A DNA stretch of 64,000 nucleotides from the NCBI GenBank assembly GCA_013396635.1, contig WBMW01003838.1, positions 90,130-154,129 on the forward strand, in the 5' to 3' direction. Shown one piece after another: positions 35,901 to 49,700 of this stretch. The notes under the pieces are model-generated. The model made no database searches, was not told the DNA's origin, and saw nothing but the letters and a program-made list of their open reading frames with translations. Each line of letters starts with the position of its first letter. The first letter of the stretch is position 1. Both the position numbers and the translations under genes were made by a program. Source of the DNA: Penelope pileata. Taxonomy: Eukaryota; Chordata; Aves; Galliformes; Cracidae.

Positions 35901-36149
35901 GAGTTCAGGTAGTGGCACGGTAACCACTGAAATAAATCTAGTTACCAAGATAGCACGTAGCGAGTGCAGTGAAATATTTATTTCACATTGAACAATCACT
36001 CATGACAGCCCATTTCCTGAAAATAAGTTTTTAACACTCCACAGAAATAATTACAGCTTCACCGGCAGAGGCTGCCTGCTGCCCACAGCCCAGCACTGGG
36101 AGAGCTCACAGCCAGGTTCCTGGAGCTGCGCTGTCCCTGGTGTTAGGAC

Positions 36150-36475
36150 AGGGCAGCTCAGATGGAGGGGGCCTACAAAAGATTGAGCCCAACTCCCCAA
36201 CCACTTCAGGGCTAGCAAAAGAATATTATTAAGGGCATTATTCCTGACTGAGAGGCATGGGGCTCCAACTACCCCAAGAAGCCAGTTCCAGGCAGTTCAT
36301 CACCCAGAGCAGTGCAAATCTGTTCAGCTCACAGCTGGGCAACGTGTCTGGAAGGATGCTGCGAGGGATGGTAACAGAGGCCTTACTAAAATCCAGAAAG
36401 ATTCAGTCCACCCCCTCCCTTCATACCCTGCACGGCTGGCAGCCTTATCACAGAAGGAGATCAAAGTACTAAAAC
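36150..36475 (-). mobile_element. Old CR1 LINE fragment (minus strand)
   Basis: Diverged phrases typical of CR1 3' ends appear: ATTGAGCCCAACTCCCCAAC, CACTTCAGGGCT, TATTATTAAGGGCATTA, GCATGGGGCTCC and AGCCAGTTCCAGGCAGTTCA. These are followed by a segment ending TTATCACAGAAGGAGATCAA that is also common in avian CR1. Decay is heavy and edges are approximate. Confidence 0.6.
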
Positions 36476-39400
36476 AGAACTTTCCCTTCAGAAACTCATG
36501 TTTCTCACTGAGATACAACCTACACACTGGAATATGAAGTGAGCCTAAAAGGGAACACTGCAACAACCAGAAGTTTCCTGAAATGCAATAGAAAAATGTC
36601 ACTGAATGTTGGCTACACAAAAATACCTAGGTGAAGGAAGCACAGAACTTGCTCCCTGTCAGGACAAGGCATTCCAGGGCACAAGGTGAGCAGATCTCAC
36701 TTGGAAACACTGCTCATTTCATGACCTAATTTCTTGATGTTTTTACTCCCTAGCTCTCTGCCCCTACAAAATGAATTTCTGCAAGGTGTCTGGTGTTATT
36801 TATCCTTGTGAAGCTCTGCCCAGCAGCATGTGAAGTTGCTTACAGATGATGGAATTTAAGCATTTCCTCAGTTTTATCTGAATTTGGAGTGGCAGAGATT
36901 GACTGAGTCAGATTGCTGTCAAAGTTTGCCATTACTCAACACTTGCAGTGTACAAAAATTCATAATGAAAATAGTTGGTTGGAACAGTGAAAGATAACAC
37001 ATTATAATTAGTATTTCTCCAAAATTAGACAGCTTTATGCTTTCCAAGTGAAATCCAACATTTCTATTCACTCTTTGTAACTGTAGGCTTAAGCTCAGAA
37101 TGCACAACATAACCTTCTGAACCTTAATTCCTGAGTGCTAACATGTTCTATTTAATTCTGCCGCTAATCGAAATCATGCTTTGCAGCCATTTCCCCATTT
37201 TTCTGTTTACGAAGCTCACGGGGGAGTTACTTAACACTGCCCGTAGAACGATTTGGCACCCCACAGATTCAGCCACACACTGCATTAGGCAATTGATCCA
37301 ATTGATTTTATTTGGCACTGAAAGTTAAGAGTTCTCATAAGGCTAACTTTTACATGTAAGTTGGTGAGGTATACAACATGACAAATTGAACCTCCAGACC
37401 TCCAGTCTTACAAAGATGTGACTGTGCTTTGAGTCTAAGAAATTGTATTACTTGTTGGCTCATAAATATTTGCTAAGAGAAGATTGCTTCAGCCACCCAT
37501 GTAAATGTGAACCCTGCGATTACCTCTTTCCAATCTCTAACAAGGCAGAAGTATCACTTAACCCAATATTAGAAAAAAATCCAGCCTGTACTGAAGTGTA
37601 ATTTGGAGAATCTACAGCATTTCACAGAACAGTCACACTAATCCTCTCAATTTTAAACCATCTCTTCCCAGTGCTGTTTCCAAACCCATCCCACCACCTT
37701 TTCCTTCTTTACAAGTAACACACCAGCATGCAGTCCCATCTCAAGATCTCAAAACATTTCACGTTTCTTACGCATTTTTTTTTTAACTCCTTTTTCTACT
37801 TTCCTGACACTCACCAGGAAAACTGTTTCTTACATTTCCTGAATAATTTCACTGTCCAACCTACATTTTGTTACAAACTTCACAGTTCAGCAGACCTGTA
37901 CTATCAGCAAAAGCTTTGTTAGAAAGCAAGCAGAATTAGGTACTGATGCAGTGCAAGGAAGACATGAAGTTTTAGGAAGTCATGAAGGAGCAAGTACGGC
38001 TGTACAAAGAACATCGTATAAAATTATCCAGTCATCAACAGTGTCTGCTACACAGATCAACAGAGAAAAGAAGACAGCACATGTAATTGGAAAAGAAATC
38101 ATGACCAAATCAACTTTAGGAAGACATGAATTGTTTGTCTGGGGGTGGTCAAATCACAGACAAAGAGCTCTTCAAATCTAAAACACTGCTATCTGCCAAC
38201 GGGCAAAAACTTAACGGATAACAGGAAACTTAAAAAAAACTTGACTAGGAAAACTAACGAGCAACGAACATCACCAGAAAAAAAAAATGTGACCAACTCG
38301 TTAATGATAAAAAAAATTACTCCAGGCTTAAAGCCACTGAGACTTCCACACATTAATTTGAGCCATGCTGAAGCTGTGTCAATTAACAAAATCCTGAGGT
38401 AGAACTGGGTTAATAGAATGTATGTCAGGAAACTGAAATAAGTCGTAACTGAAACAGGGTTTTCAGCAAACTGCTTGCCAAAGTATTGCTCTTTGTGCAG
38501 CCAGCCACCTGCCATGTTTTCAGTACATTGAAGTCTGATTTCTGACACCTTAACGCAAAGCTAGATGGAAGTGGCAGATAAATCAGGTAACCAAATATCC
38601 TGGAAAACATGTAATCAAGCAAGTAGGACAGAAGATGTGACCAGCTAATTTTGAACCTCTCCTTAAGACAGCTAGGGAAAACCCATCTGAACAAGGAAAA
38701 AATTGTAAGCAGCAAGTCTAAGGGGATTGAGAAGCAATATTCTCTATACTGACCTACATTTTAAGATTCAAATTACATTATTGCATTTTTAGTTGAGAAA
38801 AAGCCTAAAGTCTAATATCAGATGACAGAAAAACTGTCATTCAGGAGACAGCTGGATTCTAACATAATCTAATGGGACATGCTTTCTTAAAATTATTGTC
38901 CAAGATGGTAACTTACATTATATGCAGTCACTTCTCCTGACTGACACACTCCTGAGCACCTCCAGTTTGAAAGAGACACTTCAATGAAAATCATCCTGAA
39001 GACACATCATTAGTGTATTTTTCTGCTCCTTTTTTTCCTCCAAAGCAATTTAAACAAGTTAGTTATGCTGTCTCATACACTGCTTAAGCTGAGTGAACTC
39101 TTGAATAAGCAGGTTACCTAGACAGGATATTACAAAACACCTTCAAAAGTCATGCAGGTATCACAGCAGGCTTCTAGAGCAGACACCTGAATGGAACCGG
39201 TCCAACACCCATGCACAGGAGTCAGTGTTGCCTCTGACGTTACAGTGAAGTCGCTGGCTGGAACATTCACACAGAGAAGGGGAATAAAGGCACTTTATCC
39301 TGCATTCTAGCTTTAAAAGTTACTTCAAAAAATGTTTGGAAGAGAAAACACTGTACTGTCTTAAGCTATATGCAAGAGCTTGGAACTTTTAACAATTTGT

Positions 39401-39864
39401 GCAAACAGCCTTTCAGTTTAAAGTTTGGGGAAAAAAAAAACAAAACACTATCAACGGAAAGGAGAGAAGTCAGAGTAAAACAGTCGTACTGCTATGAGAG
39501 GTCAAAATATGAGGCAGAAATCTGAAGACTTTCTAGTAGACGGAGTCAGCTTTCAGAACACTTTTTGCGTTAGTTAATCCTCAGTCAAAATCCATATTTA
39601 GCCTGGTCCCACAATCTTGAACTAAGCTGATTCTGCATACAGGATATTTTGAACAGAAAGTTGAAACTTTTCATCAGAGAAAAACGGTAGGAGAAGCAAG
39701 TGTGGCAGGTAAAGACAGAGCTTGCTGCTGTCCGCAGTATTTCTCAAAAAATGAAAAAAATCCAGACCCTTTCTATTCAAGGAACAAGCTATTTTATAGA
39801 AGTAAATTGGGTTCTGCATTGTCTACAGAGGATTACAAATTTGCTCTCTAAGGGAAAAGCTACA

Positions 39865-40152
39865 GCTGGTTCGGTGGTCTGTGGGGACAGGACAAGGGGA
39901 AATGGCCACAAACTGGAGCACAGGAAGTTCCACACCAGTATGTGAAAGAACTTCTTCACGGTGCGGGTGACGGAGCCCTGGCACAAGCTGCCCAGGGAGG
40001 TGTGGAGTCTCCTTCCCTGGAGATATTCCAGACCCGTCTGGACATCCACCTGTGGGATCTGCACTAGGGAGCCTGCTTTGGCAGGGGGTTGGACTCAATG
40101 ATCTCTAGAGGTCCCCCTCCCAAACCCCACAATTCTGTGACGCTGTGATTCT
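39865..40152 (+). mobile_element. CR1 LINE 3' fragment (plus strand)
   Basis: It contains GGACAGGACAAGGGGAAATG, CTTCTTCACGGTGCGGGTGA, CTGCCCAGGGAGGTGTGGAG and ends CAATTCTGTGACGCTGTGAT followed by TCTG, the CR1 octamer tail. A short (CAA)n run follows at about 40158-40180. It is a 5'-truncated copy in DIP2A intron 2, antisense to the gene. Confidence 0.9.
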
Positions 40153-41663
40153 GGTCTTAAAACAACAACAACAACAAAAACCTTTTCCTAAGACACCCAG
40201 ATCATGTTCTAACTACTCAATGCTAAATACACACCATAAAGATTTTTCTGGAACACAACACGGCAGTCAGGAGAAATGCATCGCAACCTGCAGTGAATAA
40301 ACAAACAGCTACCAGAATCAGCACATCAACCTAAAGGAAGCATTTTTTGTATTCAATCCCACTTTCTCTTCTAAAGAGAGACCAATATCTATCAGACAGC
40401 ATAGAAAACACATCTTTAAAGTCAGACTGCAGAAATCTTTGCCATGGCAGCAATACCCTAAAATCTTCAAGAAGCCTAAAAAAACCAAAACCCTCAACAC
40501 CACATTCACACACACAGGGAGAAGCTGAAAGCCTGGTTTCAAATGCCCAGGGCACTACAGTTCCCTCAAAGTTGAAACTGCGTGAAAAAGCCTCCAGGGG
40601 TAAACAGCACTGCAAGATCTGAAGTTTCTGTGGGACTTTTTTTGTTTGTTTCTTAAAATAAAGACTACATGGGAAGAGACTGTCCACTGCTAACTTGTGG
40701 AAATCAATAACATAAAAGAACTAGGAAAATTACAGAAAGACTACTAGAGAACATAAAAACCCCGAGTGGCTAGTGGACTCACTTTTGCCTGAGCAGAAAA
40801 AGGAAATGAAACTTTTGTCTGTGTTGCTATTAAGAACCACAGGGGTCACCGTCTCAAGATTTTAAGAGCAAGAGAAACTATCATCTAGGTCAACAACTGG
40901 TACAAAACTGTCCAGGGATGTCCATTTCTTCTTCAAATCACTAACTCCCATAAATCAGAACCAAACCATGACCCAAGTCACACGATTACTGCCTTTGTTC
41001 TCTCATCTGAGAGCACAACATTAACACTGTAAAACAACACCTAGCAACCTCTCTCACATCTGCCTACAGCATCTCATTGATCAGTTCCACTTATCTTGAC
41101 TTGTTTGCCTTCTCATTTCCTCTCACAATAACAGCAATCTCTGAAGCTATGGAAGATTTGGCCTAGGATCACCATATAACACCAAAGCCCATTTGGCTTT
41201 TTGGCCAACAAAGTTAAAGTCCGGTAATAATCAGAGGAAACGTAACAGCTTGCAATAAAGAAAGTCAGTATTTTGAAGAAACTGGGGGAGGACGAAGAAA
41301 GAGGAAGCAAAAGCATATGGAAGAGCAGGAGTGATGATTAGCGAGTGTTTTCATTTGATGGAACGGGCCAACACGCACTCAGGAATAACTTTACTCATTA
41401 ATAAAGTTATCTTATGTCTTAGATGCAGCTCTCAAATTAAAGGAAATGAGCTATAAAAAAAAGATTTCCAATTAACATTCCATAGAAAGTGTTCAAAAAT
41501 ATTTTACATTTCTTTCTTGTTTCACAAACAGCTATTTTTCACTACCAGTTAGATGCCATGCCAATTAAATATTACCAAATTCATCTCCTCTATTTAAAGA
41601 CAGCTTTTCCATTAGGTATTTTCATAGATTTAGTGTAGAAAGTGTAACTTAGCAGTCTCTTAC

Positions 41664-41735
41664 CTTGAATTAGTGGTATGTACCTTGCTAACAGCTTTGC
41701 TCTTTTCTTTTCATAGCCTTTCTGAGTGATGTCTC
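41664..41735 (-). CDS. DIP2A: DIP2A coding exon 2 (DMAP1-binding domain)
   Basis: This 72-bp exon encodes DITQKGYEKKRAKLLARYIP followed by LIQ, preceded by two bases and followed by one base of split glycine codons. The DITQKGYEKKR block is the hallmark of the DIP2 DMAP1-binding domain near the protein N terminus. The acceptor is TTTCTTTAG just above 41735 and the donor is CAAG|GTAAGA, a near-perfect consensus, at 41663-41662. The phase 1 entry requires an upstream exon ending in a single G, which fits the known end of exon 1 (ELSEG). The basic run KRAKLLARY is retained without change of reading frame. The short size and large flanking introns (14.4 kb on one side, more than 22 kb on the other) are normal for the start of a vertebrate gene. 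Confidence 0.93.
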
Positions 41736-43550
41736 CTAAAGAAACAAAAAAATACATTCGTATTGTTTGAAACAGCATTTCAAAATGAATTCTCATTTTC
41801 CTAATAGCTGTGAATAAACTCATTAGCTTTGAATAAGTCAGATTAGGAACAAAGATCTCCACGCCAGAGGAACACTCTGTGGCCACATACCTACCCATGC
41901 GGTGCTACCCGCCCACGAATGAACACAAGTGTCTTCCACCTTACAGCTATGTAACAAAGGAATCCTGTCTGCTTCACCTGCGCTGAACCTGGCTCTGGAG
42001 GTATCTGCCAGGACACAAAATGCAGCTCAAGAGATTTGCAGCATAATGGAAGCCAGCAAAGATGACAAATTTGACCCTGCATGCTTCCGCTGCATCAGAA
42101 ACCCTCACCACACCAAGGTCTGGTAACCCTGGGAGAACGGGCCCTGGCATCCCCCGGTAGGGCCTTTGGAAACCCCCGATTTCTTTCCACTCTGTCTTCA
42201 AATTCTAGGAGGCAGAAAATCGCTACCAGCATCAGTTTTCATTCACAGCTGCAGTCTGGTATCTAACTGTTGTTTTGTGAGCCGCACAGTTAAAACGTGA
42301 TACAGTATAGACTAGAACAAAGGAAGAGTTCTACATAAACCCACAGTAAGTTTGACACCTTTCAACACCCAGTGCCCCTGTAATTCTACCAGCAGAACAA
42401 AAAGCCTTCACGTAAAACCAGCAGCAAGCTTAACATGATCATTTCATTTCTTTAAGCTAATGAGCTTCGCCCATTTTCTAGATCTCAGCACAGACGTGAG
42501 AAGTGATCACAAACAAGCTTGAACCCTCAATCCTCACAATTCATACTTTCTCAAGGGCACACAGAACTAAGAACTCATTTCTTCATTCTTTGGATATTAT
42601 GCAGAAAAACTCCTCTGGTTCTCAACATTGTCCCCAGCAGTATGTGTGCCGAACACACATCCTCAAGCATCCACCTCCCTCCTGCATCAGCACACGATGA
42701 TACCAGAAACAAAGTCACTGCGTTGTACCTAATCCCAGCTGTTCTGTGAACCTCCCTCATGTGACACTATGCAAAAAGCAGCCCATGAGAGACTGAAGTT
42801 ATTGCTCAGAAAAATAAGAACAGAGGTACGCCCCTGAACGCGTCCATCTCTGCAGGCATTTCAAATTACAACCAACAAATATGTTTCATATCAAACTTTG
42901 TATACAAGACAGAAATGCTGTGGCTATCATTCCTGCTAAGCAGAAAAGATTTTAACAGAAGAAATAAGTAGAAACATAACTATGTGTATTTAACATTGTA
43001 GCACATTATACAATTATATGAAACTGTGGCACACCAACTAAACCTAAACAAAACACACAGATGTGACTGGGTTGAGCTGATCAGAACGGCAAAGCATGCT
43101 CTTTAAATAAATAATTTCTGCAGATAAAGAGAATACCGAAAAAGATGCCTTGTTTTCAGTGTTGGGGGGAAAATGGACAGGCAGCAAAAGCAGAAAGAAC
43201 AGCTTATCTGAGAACAGCTGCAATTTGGACAACTAGAGCAATCTCAGCAAATTCTCTAAGTGACAAATGCTGCGCACAATACAAATTTGCCATACCGTAA
43301 CTTTAGGAAGGACAGTAATTTCCATCGTTTCGTAAAGATTCAGTCTTTAAATCAAACCTCTGCAGATCAGCGGCCTCACCAGGCACCTTCCAGCAGAAGA
43401 GGCATGTCGTAGAAGCAGCAGCTCCAAAGAAAGGGTTGAAAAGAAAGTCTCTTTTAATCTAGAATCTCAAAATTCTACAAATTGTTAGGGAATAAAAAGG
43501 AATGCTGAATCCAAGCATTTTGCTTGAATTGGGTTAGGAAGAGTCTGAAG

Positions 43551-43790
43551 CCGAAAGCTTCAGTCTCTGCAGACGGCTGCAGCCCCGGCAGCCGGTCAGA
43601 GAAGCGTATGGAGCATTTCTTTGTTCCTCTCCGGGTGAATCCTCCCCAACAATCGCTCCCACCCCCGCGCCGGCAGCGGGATTAACCCAGCGTTTTGGTT
43701 TCTTTGTAATCCCTCGCCTCTTCCAAAAACGGTCGCTGAGCCACATCTGGTACACCAGGGCCACAGCTGCCGTCATTTAGCCTCACTTTC
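43551..43790. promoter_or_regulatory. CpG-rich spot in intron 1
   Basis: About 16 CpG dinucleotides fall within 240 bases, while the surrounding kilobases have very few. The core is CCCACCCCCGCGCCGGCAGC. An 80-codon minus-strand frame starting with ATG at 43776 crosses it but matches nothing I know. It could be an internal regulatory element or an alternative first exon. This is an inference from base composition. Confidence 0.35.
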
Positions 43791-46700
43791 TCCCTAGTTA
43801 TTAGGCAACACAGAACAATTTGAGGTTTCCCAGCCTCAACAAACCAGCTGGGAACAGTGCAAAGCCAGACAACGGTCCGAGTGGGTTGAGCTGTCAGTTC
43901 TCTGCCTGGAATACCTGACATACTTCAAAGTATGTCAGAAAAGTCATGTACATAAAGATGAAAGTGCTGGAACTTCTTAAAGTGATCTATAACTGTTATT
44001 TTCTTAATCTGTGCAAAAAGAATCTGTAATCTTGAAGTCACCTGCAGAAAAATTTGCAGTAGCTACCCAGTGTTTCTGGGGACAGCCTGTCACCGTGCTC
44101 AGCGTGTTGGTGGAGGTGAAGGAACCCATTCAGCTGTCACCACATTTCACCTTTCAGACATGCTCAGCAAGTATCTGTAAAATGAAAGAACTTGCAGTTT
44201 TATTTTATACCACTCAGAGTATTACAGAAGGAATGCCGCACTGCTACATGATTTTGACTTAATTCACAGTCAAACAGAAAAAAAAAAGTGAGACAAAGAA
44301 TTACTCTGGGATTAAGGCATTTCTAAGAACTATGATGAGAATGAGAATCAGTGATCAAGAAAGCTAGTACCACGCAGTGTTAAACAGCTGGGAAGTCAAA
44401 AGGCTGCTCACAACACAACCAACAGATGATTCATCTGTGCCAATGGCCAAGCTGTGAAACTACAGCTAGCTGAGCAACCAACAGCACAGCCCACCAGCTC
44501 CTCTGTCGTATCAAATGTGTGCATTGCACACTTAGGCATTCTTGATGCAGCCTGAAAGCCAACAAGAAATCATCCACAGCATCAACAAGGAGGAAGTTTC
44601 TTAAGGAAGCTTGCTGTTCAAAAGCTTGAACCCAACCCACGCAAGTACTACCTCATAACTGATGCAGCAAACTTGTAACAGGGATATTACTGAGATGGTT
44701 CCCTTGAAATTGTTACAAAATCTTCAGGATGATGTTCTCTCAAACATAGCTCTGGCAGCTGCAGTAAGTGCAGATCGAAAAAAAACATGTACCCTCCTAG
44801 AATAACATTTCTTGTCTTTTCAGCAAGACACATTCACAGTAGATCACCAGACTTCAGAAATTCTTTGCTGAGGCATCAGTATGTGAAAGGAGAGCACAAC
44901 AGCTAGATCATGACATAGCTATTCGTTCATCCAGGGCTACGTGCTCCTCAGTAGCCATCTGTAATTCCTGAAACAAAAAACGAGCCATCATGGTAAGTCA
45001 GAACGGTATTTTTAGTACATTTCGTGCAATGTCAAGTATCCTTGTCCCCCAACTTCACACCTCCTAAGCGTCTCATTGATTACAGCACACCAATAGCCAA
45101 CAGACTGTCAAGACCCTGTGCAAAAATGAGGTGCAGCACTGATATACAGCTGGGTGGGTGTAATTCATGCTACCACTAGTAGGCACAAACACATACTGCA
45201 TGAGGAGGAGGAAGGAGAAGCACTCTCCCGGGCTCCAGACTCCCCCTCTGGGCAGGACAGCGGAGCCCGGAGCACCTTGTGCTGTGGCACGGCAGTGCTG
45301 GCAAAGAGGCAAGGTCAGCATCTTACCAGTAGAAATCCTGTTAACATCTAACAACAAAACAAAGACTGAATCACGAAAACATCCTCCAAATACCCAGCTC
45401 AATTGAAATTTAAGTCTCAAAATCAAACACTATAAGAGTATTTCCAAAGCCTGACTTACAGTGAGTAACAAGTGACCTTTTTCTCAAAAAAACTACTGCA
45501 TACACAGACTCATTGCTATGGATTTTTTTGTTTGTTGGACTTGTTTTGTTTTACTTAAGAGTGGTAAGTGAATCTTTTTCCACTTGTTTGCTCTCCTACA
45601 AAGCTCATGCATTGCAATCACTGCTACAAGGAATCACTTCTAACACACCAAGTAATCTGAAGTCCATTCTGGCAAGCCGTTGTCAGTGAAGAGTCACAAT
45701 ATTTTTTCTCCTCTATTCAATATGCCTTAATTCCAGAACTCATTCTGTAGCACACCATTTCAGCCACAGTGCCAGCTAAGCTTCCATTCATATTTTCTTT
45801 GAAAAGCATTGCAAACTGTAGCTGCCCAAGAAGCAGATGAAGCTTTATCTTCATGAGAACCAGATCTAAAAATGGGCTAGACATCCTGGCATGAATACTT
45901 TATCTTGAAACAGTATTTTGTAAAGTAAAGGCTATAGATGCTTCAACTTAGTTTGCATAGGATGAGCTAAACGGTGTGAAAACTCGACTATAATCTTTCA
46001 TAATAGGCAAATCTGTCAAAAATGAAACTAAGTGACATCTGATCCTTCCATATGGTGATTCTGACTAACCTGTTAAGATCCTATTTTAAACATTCTGAGA
46101 GCACCAAGACGCCTTTTCAGCAGCTTTAGCAGATTAGCACATCTTTACTGAAAATGTCATCATTAATTCCTAATTTGCAGCAAAAATTTAATCCCTCTCA
46201 TTAAATTTAACCTGAAGTAAAAACATTTCTGAATGTAAAGGCTGTAACATGGAGATACACAGCTATTTAAACCATGATTTCAATCTCTGAACACAATGAA
46301 ACTTCTGAAACAAAGTTCTAGAATCTAGACAAATCTTGGCTTGTTAAGTTCATGTGTCCATGAAAGAAAGGTAAGTAATCTTACCTGTACGTTACTAGCA
46401 GAAGACTAAGTTTTCCACTTTGTGCACAATTACACAGTGGAACTACCTAATTTACAATACCATGAATACATTAAGTGCACCCTACCTCAGCCTAAACTTG
46501 GTCTGATCATACCATTTGCAGTTTTTGCTAATGACAAAGCAATGCTAAACGCATTTGAAAACTCCATCCTGACACATTCATCTATCACCTCTTCAAACCT
46601 CAAAGTTTCAAACCAGTTGCCAGACAGAGCAGCTTACGTACATTTCACAAACGAGGAAAAAAGATAAGGTGGAGTACACACCGGAGAAAGGAGGAGAAAA

Positions 46701-49700
46701 GTGTGAGCGTTCCAGCTTATTCCACTCAGCACAAATTCACACTTGCAAGTCGGACACACAGAACAAAAAAACCCAGAGAGCTGTTCCCTATGGAATACTG
46801 AGTAGCCTGGCTTTAAGTCATTACCTACTTCCTCTGCCAGGAGTGGGCATTTCACAGGGAAGAAGGCAGCTGAATAACGGGATCACAAAAGCAACCTGGC
46901 AAGGCTCCAGGCTCAGCTAGCCTGTGTAATGAATTGTTCTCATACGGCTCCAGCAAATCCTTTGGCTCCCTCCACAAGGAGACAGGAAAGGCTCCAACTC
47001 TGCCACTTCACTTCCATCCCATTGGGGCTCTCCAGAACACAGAAAGTGACTGACAGATGGCAGCTACAAATACGTCCCTGTAGGTATACCAGCCTGACAC
47101 AGGCTCCGGCCCTTGTAACTATTAAAAAACTAGTCCTGCTTTAAATAAGTTGAGACGCTGCCCTTCAATGAAACATGCTCTGATCCACTACTGCACCAGA
47201 GGAAATGAACCATTTTGCAGTACGTCGATGATATAATGCATTTCCAAACCATCGCAACCCCTGCAATGTCATCAAGCAATTTTAAGCACAAGAACTTCCT
47301 GAGTCACTCAGCTGGTGTGTTTTGTGATGTTGATTAAAATCTTCACCCAGGGGTTATAAATACAATTTCTGAAATCAGATCCAGCCTTCCTCTGGCATTA
47401 TGACATAAATCCTGAGCATTGCTGTCTCCTTCAAAAAGCTGAGGGAGCTGCATGCACCAGTGGAAGTGGTGAAGATCAGCTGGCACACCAGACTGGACTG
47501 CCTGCTTTCCACAAAAGCCAAAAAAAGAAGCTGAAAAAACGGATTAGGATTGGTCAGGCAGACCAACAAAAGGCGTATTTTAAAATCTGAGCTAAAAATA
47601 TTTGCTGGTACCGCTGAAAATTACTTTGGTAAAATACAAATGCGAAATGTGTTTAAAAGGGCATTGTATACCACGTCTACCCTTTAAAAACAATTAAGAA
47701 AGTGATATTTCAGCATAATAAAAAATCTCAGCGTACTGCAGAGATTAAAATGTTCAGACATTTTGTTTAGAACTTCCTCCATGCACCAGGGATACCATCT
47801 GAAAGTAGAATCATTACGCCTGGCACATAGCATCCAAGCATTACAGTGCATTAGGCCAGAAATAATTGTCTGAACCAACTGATTTTAATGTAAAACACGA
47901 TGTAGCAGGGAGTGGCAGGGGAAACGCTTCGCTGCTAGGTACAAACACCCTTCTCTGCCCATCACACACTGAGCATTTCTACTGCCATAACGCACAAGAG
48001 CAGTCTCAGACTGAACTCTGTATGTAAAGTGTCACAAAAAGACTCTCTGAAAACTCCTCCTAAAGATCCAAATACAGAAACAAACTAAGAGAGCACAAAG
48101 AAAAACATTTTCTGTAGCACTTTTTGCATGAAAATACAGTGGCATTGCAAGGGAATAGGTAAGAAAATTATTTAGATTGGATTTTTTCAGTTAAGACAAC
48201 AGAATGCAAAACAAAACTCAAATTTAACTTGGTAATAAACGTCTAAATCCTGAAGTCATCCCTTGCCTTGGAGAATTCTCCGTGTAAAAATAAAACTGGA
48301 TTCATGCACCATGTAATGCTGTTTGAAGTTGTGAAGTTGCTATAACTCCCTTTCTGATCCAAGAAGACATTTTTACCTCTTTCTCATCCTCCACATTCTC
48401 ATTACATAAGCTACAGTGATTAATGAGCAAGATGGAGACATTTCAGTATATTAAAATTCTACATCTTGTACGAAGATTCATTTTTATGCTTTCTGGATAT
48501 CAGTGACATTGATCTATTTGCCTCCCCACAAATACCCAAGGAGCTACCCCACCAGTTGTATAACCTTTACAAGCAGCTGAGCATTTCTTATTTACTAGCT
48601 GCAAACAGCTCATATTCATCCTTTGGTACGTCCCAACTGATCGCTGCAAAGACTGAAGCAGTTTCTGCTTCAGAAATCCATGACTATGGGAAGAGCCAAC
48701 ACATGAATCAGACCATGAGTACCTTTCAAAACGTCATCAGAAAGTTTACACTGTTTAAAATGCACAGAATGCACTCAAACCATAGGAACCAAAGTCACAC
48801 AGGCGGCAACCCTAGACCATATAAAACTCAAGTTACTTAATCCCCACCACCAGCAGAACTCTGCAGAGTTTAAAAGCTTGGGAAGCCCCAACATGGGTCC
48901 CTGCAATGGCTGAACTCGCTTCTACTTGTAACGCTACTTACCAAGTACGTAGCTCAAGTTAAGAATCGAGGGATGGCCAGCCAATGTGAAGCACTTCCCT
49001 GAAGCAGGGACAGGGAAAGGGCAAGGCCACGGTGTGCAAAGGCTTATCTTGGTCACTCTTACACATGGTTTACCTGTCATGGTTTACCTTACACAAGAAC
49101 ACGCAATACGTACATTCAAATTCAGTAACTGTGAGTACTAACAAAAATTTTGAAGTAACATTTTCTAAAACACAAGATGTAAAATGTATCTTTTTATTGC
49201 ATTAAGTATTGAATGCAAGAATTTTTTTTTAGTTGGATGCTAAAGGAGAACAAAGTGTGTTACAGTGAAAAAGTGAAACAACTGCACCAACAAAACAAAA
49301 AACCCGTTCCCAAAATTTCCCATGAAGAGCAATATTGATAGCTAAGGGCTGCAATGAGATTAAGATACAATCCTTTGCAGCAAGCTACCCTCAGCTGCCA
49401 GTATAACAGTGAGGTAAGAGAGGTTCAACATGATCTTGTAGAAGGGAATCTATGGGCACCCGTGCAGCAATAAATTCCCTTTCCTAAACAGTTACCTCTC
49501 ATTAGGGAGGAGAAACATAACACTGCTGCATTTATTAAACCTACTTAACATTTCAAAAATATATCTGTTGTCAAATTGATCGTACACCCCAACATCCCTT
49601 TATATGGCAAACTGAATCTTCAAAAACTGAAAAAAGCTTAGAATAAAACTTCACTTGGCTCCTGATTCAAATTTACTAGAAAACTACATCGTTACATTTA

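Larger units (their letters stand above)
27243..41663 (-). other. DIP2A: DIP2A intron 2 (about 14.4 kb)
   Basis: The donor is GTAAGA at the 41663 end and the acceptor is TATTTCAG at 27243. CR1 pieces lie at 28448, 29691, 29854, 36150 and 39865. The long stretches 27250-28375, 28540-29690, 29955-36145, 36480-39860 and 40180-41660 are A+T-rich intron without any gene, structured RNA or element that I can support. Short poly(A), poly(T) and (CAA)n runs occur (32717, 33308, 39429, 40158). Confidence 0.85.
397..41735 (-). other. DIP2A: DIP2A gene, partial (coding exons 2-6 and their introns)
   Basis: This span is the visible coding part of disco-interacting protein 2 homolog A, read on the minus strand. 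Vertebrate DIP2 proteins are about 1,550 residues long, with an N-terminal DMAP1-binding domain followed by two adenylate-forming (AMP-binding) domains; they are linked to acyl-CoA and lipid metabolism and to neuronal development. Only about 229 codons are here, covering the end of the DMAP1-binding region and the low-complexity linker. I assign DIP2A rather than DIP2B or DIP2C because exon 2 reads KRAKLLARYIPLIQ and exon 3 begins VDPSLQAENR, which from memory are the DIP2A forms. Exon numbers assume one upstream coding exon of about 31 residues, as in human. All five exons are phase 1 at both ends. Exon 1 is not visible in the window and the AMP-binding exons lie before base 1. Confidence 0.9.
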
